DNA of 64,000 nt. Origin: Branchiostoma floridae. Lineage: Eukaryota; Chordata; Leptocardii; Amphioxiformes; Branchiostomatidae. The position numbers and the translations under genes are program-made. The DNA lies in NCBI RefSeq assembly GCF_000003815.2, contig NC_049984.1, forward strand, positions 18,868,148 to 18,932,147. Reading direction: 5' to 3'. Below the pieces are notes generated by a model. It searched no databases. It had not been told where the DNA came from and saw nothing but the letters and a program-made list of their open reading frames with translations. Of this stretch, positions 39,101-51,100 are shown piece by piece. Position 1 is the stretch's first letter. Every line of letters starts with the position of its first letter.

Positions 39101-42100
39101 TTTCCTCTTTTTGGTAATTATGCACATTGTTATGCAGGTTCAAAGGAGGTCAGTTATTGTTAAGGCATGCTTCCCAATTAGCAAGTTGAATTAGCAAGTC
39201 CCACAGGGACTGTCCCAAAGCACTGGATGGAAAGATTCAGAACACCTCCCTGAGATCAAGGAGGTTGCTTCTTGCTGAGATATTTCTATACTGAACTGCT
39301 TTTGAGCCAGATTAGAACTAGAAGAACTTCAAAATTGCAGAAACCTGAAAATTCACTTCTGGGATAGATTACAGGATTCGAATGGTTAAACCAGATCGGC
39401 AAATTAAGGAGTAATAAAAGCTCCTTGATCTCACCAACTTGATCTGGCCCTCTTTCAACCTCCTTGATCTGGCTCAACACTTTTGTTTTGAACTGCCAAC
39501 TAATGGAAATCTTAGAATTCAGAAAAATGGTAAATTAGGTAGTGCTCTGCATTGCACTTTAGCCAACCTCTCACTTTACATAATATAATATAATATTATA
39601 TACCATTGAAGCTTGGATCCAGGTTACATCCAGGTATGTGACGTCATACTTTGTGGCGTCACCCAGGAAAATAAAAGTTTTTAGATAATAATCTTATATT
39701 TAGGCCATGTTTCTGAATCAAAAATTTTTTTGAAACAGGATGTGTTTGAAGGCACTTGAAAGGCCATGAAAGAATGTAGCTTCTTACGGTTGCATAAGAT
39801 AGTATTGTCAGCCTGCAAGATCCGCTTGGAGATTCTGATCATGATAGACAAAGAAGCACAGTGCAAATGACACAGTAGGGTTCGGAGGACACCAACTGAC
39901 TAGTCTAATTAGTCTGTTCTGTCAACTTTTAGCTTGAGTGGTAAATGTGTTGGGTTCATGAGCTGGCGGGCCCAGGTTAAAATCCTGGGAGCCAGGCACA
40001 AATTTTTCTCTTGTGTTTCAGAAGTGTAAGGTTGTGAAGGACGTTGCACTTCTGTGAGGGCCTGCATGCCTTTTTCCGTTAAGTGTTACGAGCCATTTTA
40101 ATTTACCGTTAATCGTTACCGACCCACTCTAATTCACCGTTAAGCGTTATCAGTATATTCTTCGTGAAGCGTATTGGTCGTTTTAATTCCACGTTAATCG
40201 TTACTTGTTATCCCGAATTCACCGTTAAGCATTACCAAGAAATTCTTCGTAACAAGTTATACCCACGAAGTCAAATGCCAGATAGAGCCCCTGAAAATGC
40301 AGGAAATGGTGTTTCAAAGGGTCCAGATTTCAAAATTTCTCCGAGCCTCCCGGCCGCTTCGGGTAAAAATATGTTGCGGAAGCGTCGCCCCTCCCCCTCC
40401 CAAAAAACCTTTTCACTCAAACAGATTTCAGTGTCCAACTTAGCATAGTTTCCGGCAAAATTTTCTCATCGAATGCAGAAAATGAGGTTTCTCCAGACCT
40501 CCCTTGCAACGGCTTGTGGCTTTGGTGCTCACGACGACCTGGCGAAAACATGTTTCAGGGGCGTTGGCCCAAAAAATTTTCTCTTTAATAAAATGTCATT
40601 TGATTTACCTTCGTTGGCCAGCAAAATTTGTCCTTCAAAATGCAGTAAATGGCGTTTCAGACGGTCCAGACTTTTAAATTTCCCCGGACTTGTCTGGCAA
40701 TTTCTCGTGCCGTCCGAGCTTGAAATGGTAAAAATATGTCGGAGGCCGGAGGTCAATTGCTACAACCATGTGTAATTTTGATGAAAATTTCATTATTCTG
40801 TCAGCAAAATTTGCCGGAAAATGCAGGAAATAGCATTTCAGAGGGCCATGATTTTAAAAAATTTCCCAGGGAGCATACCCCCTACCCCCATACGATGCGT
40901 TGCGCCTTCGGCGCTCCATGTCACCATGTGCTGAAAATTTTGTCAGCAATAGTCCCCCCCAGCCTACAAGAAACTTGCTGTTGCCGCCTCTGGTGGGAGC
41001 ACTGACCCAGGGAAGCAAACGTCATAGACACAGCAGACATTGTCCCTGTCATTCCTCCGGGCTCTGGGCACCTTTTCCTTCTCACAATGCCATTAGTCTG
41101 ATATTTTCAACCATCGAGGTAACCTAGTTTAGCGCCGTACAAAGAGGAACGAACGTCAATGTTTACTGTCATGCTTTGTAACCCCTCCTGAATTTACCGT
41201 TAAGCGTTACCGGACCTTCTGAATTTACCGTTAAGCATTACCGGGCCTCCTGAATTCACCGTTAAGCGTTACCAAGAACCCCCCATGCAGACCCTCTTCT
41301 GTGTCAGTGGGAAAGGTCACATTACCATGCATCCCTTTTTCTGAACTGAACTGGTTTTAGCCTTGGTACCAGTTTGCATCATAAGGCAAAATACAAACTG
41401 TTTAAAACTGTCTTGTTTTTTTTTGCATCACAGGGCTTGAAAGTCATTTTTGCATGCACCTTAGGCTGTTTACACAATCTAGCGCTGGCTGGGGTTAATG
41501 ACCCCTCCTAGGGCAGCAGCAATACTATAGGGCCGGCCGCTAGGAGCGCGATTTTAGTCAGGCTGTAGCCTCCTTCACCGGCCNNNNNNNNNNNNNNNNN
41601 NNNNNNNNNNNNNNNNNNNNNNNNNNNNNNNNNNNNNNNNNNNNNNNNNNNNNNNNNNNNNNNNNNNNNNNNNNNNNNNNNNNNNNNNNNNNNNNNNNNN
41701 NNNNNNNNNNNNNNNNNNNNNNNNNNNNNNNNNNNNNNNNNNNNNNNNNNNNNNNNNNNNNNNNNNNNNNNNNNNNTGGGGGGGGGGGGGGGGGGCTATT
41801 TCGGATTTTTATTCGGGAAATTTTCGGGGAAAGGAAATTTTGCCGGGGAAGGGAATTTCCCCGGAAAGCTTTTTCGGGTTTGAGGAGTTCGGCTCCTTCA
41901 CCGGCCTCTCTGGGAAGCTTGGCGATTTTTTTTTGGGGGGGGGGGGGCGAAAACAAAGCCGAACTCGTCTAGCCTGTACAAGCTTACCGGTGTATATTCC
42001 TTTCCTGGCATATTTTGTGTCCTTTGTTATTAACCAAGGAGCTTTATCTGTCACTCAAGAAAGGGTTCGATATCTGGTGTGGCAACCAGTGAAACAACCA

Positions 42101-45100
42101 GAGGGGCGAGTAGAACAGAAAAAACAACATCCCAACTCCCAGGATTCAAACCAGCAGCCGGATCACAAATCCAGTACGCTACCGCTGTCGCCACAAAAGC
42201 TCAGAGCTCCTTAGCAAGGACGGTAGGAACTACTTGAACCCACTGTTACACTAGTTGGGCAAAAGCAAACTTTTTTTGGGTCTTCATCCTGCACCAGGTT
42301 TTTTGGGAAGCAGTCATAGTCACTGTGCAACAGTGGTATCAAACGACCAAATGACCAACTTTGAAAGTAGCCCCCCCAACTAGAAGCAGTCCAGCTTTTA
42401 TTTTCGAGCACTCGGGTCTGATTTTACCATGGTCATTACTGACAGAAGGGGGTCTGATAGCGAGCAGTTGTTTAATGTAACGCAGCTTGAAGGGCAAATT
42501 GAGCAAGGCACAGCTGGATTGGAAATTAGGCACAGAGGTGCTGACTTCATTCCATGATGCCTATATTAAACCTCCTTGGTTTGAGCAGTCTATTTATTAC
42601 CTTATTATAAGTGGAGTCCACAATTACCATCAAATTTTCACAAAACTTCAAGAAAAATTATTCATAGTTTACCTTTAAATTGACAAAGACAACCTTGATT
42701 TACCCTTTAGGTTTAACCATTTCATATTTAAATAGATTAGTGTAAAAGTGAACTTAGGTTTCTGAAATTCTGTAATTCTTCAGTCTGTAATTTCTTGTAA
42801 TAGTGTACCCCCAAGTTCCAGGATTCTTTCTGAAGGCCTTAGGTCCTCAGCACTACAGGTAGCCAGGATGTTTGGACCTGGGGAATAATTAGTCCTTTGA
42901 TAATTGATAATTGGACACCAGCATCCTTTGCATATCTATAGAACAATAGCTGACCTTACTTTGAACCCGCATTACAATAGCGCATACTTACTTGAATTTT
43001 CAACAAGAGGAAGCAAGCCCCTGGCTTTCTTAGGCCCAATTTTAAACTTTATGAAATATTCTCTGGAACAAAAATTCAAGTGTTAATCTTATGATGGTCA
43101 AAATATGACCAACCAGATCAAACAAATCTCAAGTTGCTGACCAAGGAGCTTTCATTCTTTGCCACGTTCAACTTGGTACTGCATTTACAAGATATCATTG
43201 CATGCATGGAAGGAGCATTTGAATAGAGCAGTTTTCATTTGATGAAAACACCCATGTGTGAACAGCCGTAATGGCTCTGTCGGCACAACTGTTGAACATG
43301 TCATGGGCAACTTGGACCCCATTCAAATGAAAAAATACAAGTGAGTTAAATGAGGAATCCGATTAAAGCTTTCTGTTGGATTAAAAAAATGCGTTCACAT
43401 TTAATCGGATTAAACTCAAACTTGCGACCACGACCACCCCGAGTCGGGCACACGTCGTGCTTCCAAAATGTTGCCAGACTACCTCATAATTTTGAAGGAT
43501 TTAGTGACATTGATATTATATATGATAACTGTTGAGAAATTGGCTGGCTTTTGATGCGTCGACAGTCAACAAGAACATGGCGCTTGTGAGGTCATACAGG
43601 TTGAACTGGGGGTAGAAATGTTGCGCGGGGTGTGATTATACTCCACATTTAACTGTAGTACAAAATGTAAATGTATATGTTGAAAAAGTTGCATGAATAG
43701 GAGAAACTACTACTAAAACGTTTGTTGCATACTTTTTTGCCGGTGTGTAGCACTCCTATCTTAGTGTCATTGATTTAGATATGAATTATAAGGCCATTCC
43801 TGCAGAAATTCCTGCAGGAAACATTCTTCCTGCAGGAATTTACCTTTCTCCTGCAGGAATTTCTGCAGGAATGCCTGCAGCATTCCTGCAGGAAAAACGC
43901 TTCCTGCAGGAATTCCTGCAGGAAAAACGCTTCCTGCAGGAATTCCTGCAGGAATTCCTGCAGGAAGAAAATTTTCAAAATGAATATTCATGAAAGTTAT
44001 TACTATATTTCACAACTGTGCATCATACTTGTCAATCATATGTAAAGACTTTGCACCAAGTGCTTTTATATTGAAAATATTAGCACATTTCAAAATGGGA
44101 AAAACGGAATTCCAATCTTAAGATGGAGCTTCTTTTAGTTTCTTACAAGTACAGTAATTAGTCTACAGTAATATTATTGCCTGAGTCTCTATCTGAATGC
44201 ATGTGTATGAAGTCTTATTTGAAATACCCTGAACTAAAGTACACTGTACAATTTTGTGTTGCTCTTATACTATTATAGTAGATGTCAAGACTGAGAGAGG
44301 GATAATCATTTATTCCCCTGGTCCTAATTATGTGTGTAACAGCTGAGTGTATCATTTGCCTTATCAATAGCAGATGTCAGCAGGATTGAAATTGTATTGT
44401 TTTGAATTCACTGTTACATACCTCCTGTATCTTTCATTGAGTGCAGACTTTTAGCCAGGCAAGCATCCAGGCTTTGACAGATTTTCTTAAAATAACAAGA
44501 AATTAGAGCACTATAGGCCTTACACTGGGGAGCAGATACTTTGACAAGCATAACATTCTGATTGACCTGGGATGCTACCAGATCACAGTAATTTTACCCC
44601 TCAGGATACCTTAGAATGCACTGTTTTAACTTTAACTTAAAATTCTTGAAAAGTCTGCACCATGGAAGGTGGATGCCTCCGGACCCCCCTAGAATAGTTG
44701 CGCCTATATGATAGTAGCATAGAGTATGTACCACGACTCACAAAGAAATTTGGATGCCCTATTAAGTATAATATTGATAAAATCCTAGCTTAAAGCCTAA
44801 TTGAGTGCTATGAAATTTCAGGTTTTCTGATATGAAGTACCAGACAAAATCATGTCAATGAAAATTTTATATGGTCATCACTGCTATACTCATCTTTTCA
44901 CTATTCCTCTAGCTTTACTGCTGTAGTTATAGATGATCATATGTGCACCATTTCCTCTGATAATAACCCATGTGATGTGTGCATGTTCAGATTGATATCT
45001 TCCCAATCACTCTTGTTGCTGCTCTAATGTGTGTTGTACCAATAATGGCACCCATGATATACAGTTCATTAGGGGTCACGACCTCTCTATTGCACCCTGT

Positions 45101-48100
45101 ACTTAACTGTGGGAACCAGTCCCTTGGTGGAACTAATCAGATTACCTGACAGTGTGTTCTACCTGTGTGAGACATTTCCCATGCAGAACACCTGAGTGGG
45201 AGTACCTTTGGCATCCTGTATAGGAACTTCCATGGTTTTCAGTAATTATTACCCCACAGAAAGCTATTGAGCATCAATAAATTTACTCAATTTTACTGTA
45301 GGTAGGGTTGGACAAGTTTTCATAAATTCACTTGTCCTATTGGGCAAGTACATAGAAAATTTACTTGCCCAAACTAACTTTTCACTTGTCCGGACATCTA
45401 CTAGTAAATGACATTTGGCTAAGTATTTTCAATCCCATCAATAGAATTCTTTTATTGTTGGCTGTATTTTTCTGTGTTGACCAAGGCCTGATGCTATGAC
45501 TGTGAAAGGTAACAAGTATATCAAAATCTCTCTCATGGAAAAATCTTACTACTACTTACTTGCCCGATCGGACAAGTGGGTTAGGACATGCACTTGCCCT
45601 GGACAATCTGGCTAGTGGACTTGTCCAACCCTGCAGAGAAATTAGCAAAAAGTGTGAAAATGGATACCAAATTGTCATTCTACTATTTCTAGCCAGGCTT
45701 TTTGTCACATGGCTGGTTCCCATGGTAACCCTTGTCATTCTTGCTAACCTCCATGTTGCTCTCTGCTCTGCTCTCTCCTCTCACCTGCCACTCACTCATC
45801 ACCATGGTAACGGTCACCGTGGTAACGGTAGATGGTGTAGAAGAGGAGGATGAGACAGGGGAGGCCACCTCCCCCACATCTCCTACATCCCTCACTAACT
45901 CACATGATAAGGACAAGGAACCCGGAGTGGCAGACAGTAATGAACTGTTACTCCAACCTAAAGGTAGCCGTGTGTCGTGTTAGATGCATGTTTATGTTTC
46001 CTGTTCTCCCACCTACCCTAGACTTTCGTTTGGGTGGCAGTGGACTCACAGTCACATAGATTCCAGTTGGAATTTTTGTTCAGCCTGCTTCCTATTGAAG
46101 TAAAAACACTACTCATCCGATCTAATGAAGGATAGATGCATCTAGTATTATGCACAAAATCAAAGTTTGACATTGAAGACAAGTTCCCCATGCATTTCAG
46201 TTTACTTGTTCAACATTATTGTAATTTATACAATGTATATATCACTAGAGTTTTGGCTAGCCTAAAAAAAGTACAAGAAAAAAAATTCCTACCTACCGGA
46301 CCTATTTTCTTCAGGACTGAAACAGGAAACGCAACATTTTTTTCCTAGGCCTAATGTAAGATTTCGGAATCCAACATTATTGACTCCAAACTTGGAATCC
46401 TTTTATTCACAATGCTGGCAGCTATAATTTTAAAGAATTTACATGTATAAGATGAAATTTGCAAGATTATCAGCTTTGTGTGGGACGTTTTTCTTGTCGA
46501 AATATTGTGACATGAGAGTATGTCTCGAAACTGTAAAACTTTATACAGTTTGAAATTGTTATTACTTTTTGTGTTGGCTCCAGATCTACCTGGATGTGCA
46601 AAAATTCATCAATTAGTTGGATCTATCGGTAACACTATACAAATTCTCACATGGATTATTGTATGATATGTCGTAAAATTTGCATGGTGATAAAGGAACA
46701 CAGATAAGTGTTAACTGCCATTATCCCACACACGTACAAGATTTAACTATTGGACAAGTAGACATAAAAATAAAAGTTGATGTGTAATAGTTCAAGCATG
46801 TTTCTATCTACATACCATTCTACTACTCTCATGTCTATCACTAAATGTTTACTGTACACTTGTTACCTTACTTCTACTGTTTGTTATCATTACATAAGCA
46901 ATGCTCCTATTTGCAATGGGAAAATTCTAGTTATTTCCCTCGGAAACAAGTTTTCAGTGCATGGCATTTCCAGTAGACTAATCCCAGCATATCTGGCATG
47001 TCGACCTTTCCTTATGTACAGGGTCGGTGAACCTGATTAACCTCCCAACCTTGTAGACGTGGTCGCTGTAATTACTTGTCATACCAGTTTGTACTTTTGT
47101 GCACAGACGTCCATATTTTGCTGTGCACAAAATGGACAAGCAGGGAAACCGTTTTACCACGTCCACGGCTAAAGACCAGCTGTTCAGTGTACCTGCTACT
47201 AATACAAAGGGAAAACGTGAGAGTTTCGGTCTGATATTTTCATAAATCATATTAAATGTCAATGGTTTGAGGACAACTGTCATAACACAGAATGATAAAT
47301 GTTTAGTATGTCTGTGTCCTAATTGTCTAAGACCTGTAACAGCTTATCATTAATTAGATTATGCTATAATTCTTTTTTTTTTACACCAACAGGAAATGGC
47401 CCGGCCAAACATAACGAAGCGAGTCCCTTCATAGATTTAGAGAAGGATGATCCGGAGACAAATCTAGCTTTGTATGAGGTATGTGTCATTTACAGGGCTA
47501 TTAGTTTTACGATTAGTATTGTTCATGCTATGGCCTTGGTAGAGTGCTTGCATTATGTACATGTAGGTCGTGAGCTAGACTTTAAAAATGGTACATGGCT
47601 GCTTTATCTGCTTAGCACTCAGCATTCCAGAACATACGTTGAACATACACCACTACCTGTAGACTACGGATAGCCCCTTGCTGTTGTGATTGCACAAAGT
47701 TGTGTGGCCCAGGGCTACCAAAACAGAGATGGGCGCTGCCCTATGCACTGTCTGTTGCGGGAAGGACTTTTGACTTAAACTTTATGATTTTAAACTTGAG
47801 AGATTAGTGTCATCTAGGTTTCTTTTGTCTTAGGCTAAAGCTTAAGTGGCCCATACATTATAGAAGAAGGGGGTCTGTGATCAGAAGATGCATCTGGCCC
47901 GGCGCTCATCTCCGCTTTAAAGCCTTGGGCCACACTTTGGTGCAAGCACTATAGCAGGGGGGCTAGTCTATTGGTATTTCTTTTGTCTACGTACAACAAT
48001 AGTGCAAATGAAAAATACACATGTACATGTACAGGGCTCGAAATACTGGGTGCATGTGCACCCAGGTGCACCCAAAATTGGAACTGTGCACCCAATTATT

Positions 48101-51100
48101 ATCTGTGGGTGCTACACAGGGTGCACCCAAAAATTTTCTTAGGTTTATGTATGTAAACTTTACATACATAAACCTAAGAACATTTTTGGGTATTATATTA
48201 TATTGTAAGATATAAAGGATACTAGTTACATCATATTCTTGACACATTCTTCACATCTACATTGTAAGTGTTAGAAAGATAATGAAAATGTCTGTCATGG
48301 TACTTGTTTAGGAATTTGATAGTTTGTAACTAAGTTTTATTATTAGGTTATTAGTTGAATTTGAGTGGTGCACCCAAAACTTTTTTGGTGCACCCAATTT
48401 TTTAAGCTGGGTGTACCAGTGCACCTAATCCCCAAAATGAATTTCGAGCCCTGATGTATCATAATCTTGTGTACTTGTGTGTTTAGGATGAGATCCACAG
48501 ACGACCCGTGGTGTCGACCATACTACAGGGGCTGGTCAGCTACAACCCTGTCCAACCTGGGGAGAAGGAACATCAGCAGGGGGAGGGCAAACAAGTTCCA
48601 CGGGTTAGTCACTCCCGGTTTTCATTTGAATAAAGATACATGTATGCTCCACAGGCCACGCCAATTTTATTTGTTGCTTCTCGGATTCACCTGTCCAATT
48701 TTTTTCATTTTAAAAAAAGGCCCCCAAAAAATGATACAGGTTTTACTATTACAAACCTGGGAATATTGCCATTCAGAGCCACATACATGTACACATGATT
48801 AACGTCTAAAAACAATGCCTTTAAGTATGGTTTTTAAAAGCATATATCTGTGCTCAGTAGATTTGATTGTTTTCAGTAAAAGAAAACATTAGAAACATTT
48901 CAAATAACATTAACATTGTATATATCTGTTTCCCTTAGCATGTTATACAAACTGTATCCGTTATCTGGATAATGGTATGACTTAAATGTATGGTAGTAAC
49001 AAATGGATATTGAGGCTCATACACATACAACATCTAAACATGGTGTCCAAACTTTATTACAGAAAAACCAGCTGGGCACATTGATAGGAGTGTACCTGCC
49101 ATGTCTACAAAACATCCTGGGTGTGCTGCTGTTTGTACGTCTGTCATGGATCGTGGGCATGGCAGGAGTACTGGAAGCCTTCATCATCGTCTTCATGTGT
49201 TGCTGCACGGTAAGTTCTTCATACTTCTCACTCTCGTTTTTTAAGAAGATGATATAATGATATTTATTTTTTTAACTTAAGTAATTTAAGAAGAAGACCA
49301 ATTGTGTCAAGATCAAATTTTATTAGTCTTTGACCCCCTGATGACTGTCAGTCAGTCTATACAGACTATAACACTACGCAAAAAGAAACTAAATGGCAAA
49401 GGAGACTACAGTTTTACTGTAATGGTGTGATTAAAAGCTTCGAAAGAAGTACTGGTAGAAAATACCTGATTAAGTCATTATAGAGTCGATTCCATATTAC
49501 CGAGAGGGTGTTTCTTGCCTTTTGTGCCAACATTTTGGAAATCTTTGTAACAATCTAACTGTGATAAGTAACTGTTTAGAACTATTCATAACATCTATGT
49601 GACGTTCTGAATATTTCTATAGTATTCAAACATGTTGGAAACATTTCTAACATCAAATACATTATTTCTGTTAGTTTCTAAACTGTTCCAACATAGATGC
49701 ATCATTTGTGATCACATGTTCGAACATGGAAACAATATGATGAAACTGGGTCAGTGGGCTGGGAAGAGGGCAATTCACACATCCCTGCCAAGTGCAGGAA
49801 ATTATGTCTGTCTGCCACCTTCTCACAAAAGACTCACCATTGTATACTAAAGAACATCTAAAAATACAAGAGCCAAACAAAGGACTAAGCTTAGCAGCTT
49901 TGTTTATGGGTTTTTTATGGAGGGAAAAAATGACACAAAATGTTGGAACATGTTGGAACAGTAACAAAAACACATAGATGTTTGAAAATTGTTCTAAATA
50001 AAGAGATAATTATATCATTACTTTCCCAAATGTTCCAACAAATATAAAAAGGTTCAAACGTGTTTAAACTTTCATTTTGAAATGTTTGAACAATTTCGAA
50101 CTTAAGTGACTGAAATGTTCTTTTACTCAAAATAGTTCAAACTTATTACAAATATTATTTCAAAACCATCTCGGTGACTTGGAATTGACTCTAATGTGTC
50201 TGTTTTGTAAATGAATTTTTTTTGTCATAGTTCAAACTGTAGTAATATGTTGCGAAAGGGATGAAATATTGATATGACTTTTGTGTTTCTTTGTTGTAAC
50301 TTCAACTGTAGTCATAATTGTAGCAAAAGGGATCATGTAATATCGAAATGACTTTTTTGTGATATTATGATCATCTCATCATCATTCATCAATTGTCACC
50401 CTCATGATGAGTTGCAGAAAGTAAAGTTTGACTTCCAGTACAGTTTGTCGTACATCACTGTGAGAATTAACAAAGTTGAGATGCAAGTTTATCTTGTGTA
50501 AATGTTGATATTGTATAGAGAGTGTAAAGGACAGAACTACTGTGTAATCAATATTTGTGCATTGCACTGCATTTGTTGTAATTTTTCCATGTTCCCTTCT
50601 CCACAGACCATGCTGACAGCCATATCCATGAGTGCTATTGCTACCAATGGCATCGTGCCAGGTAAGGCTCAGTCTTGTCAGCACTTGATAAAGACATATG
50701 GCTAACTCCATATCCTTATGTACCATCCTGGCTGGAGGCATACTTGCTGGTTATCGATCTTCAAGATTTATGATGCCAAAAAGAAGAGGATTTTTGGAGT
50801 CTGTTAGCTTAAGATTATGTCAGGGACTCATTTGCTCACTCTTCAAAATTGATTAACAGGCAACAGTATAATTCCAGAAAACCTTTAATATTTTCAAAAT
50901 AGATTAACCAGATGAATTAATATTTGTAGGTATGAGCATACTGAATATGTAGGTTGCGATTAGATGTCTCCAAGAGGAAAAGTCTGCAGAATACTGGCTC
51001 AGGGATCCAGAATTCTGGCTAAGATGTCTCCACGAAGAAAGCCAATTCTGCAGAATTCTGGCTGTGTGAGCCAGAATTCTGGGAACCTTAGCCAGAATTC

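Larger units (their letters stand above)
34915..45302 (+). other. KCC intron 1, between exon 1B and exon 1C
   Basis: Apart from the palindrome repeats, LINE fragment, tRNA-like pieces, tandem block, gap and 44.5-kb repeat listed separately, I see no gene here. Confidence 0.5.

Noticed and set aside
41558-41956. 132-codon ORF
   Set aside because: Mostly translated N gap.
45753-45803. Upstream in-frame ATG of exon 1C giving a hydrophobic, signal-peptide-like extension
   Set aside because: Poor start context; the next ATG has a strong one and gives the conserved KCC N terminus. KCCs have no signal peptide.
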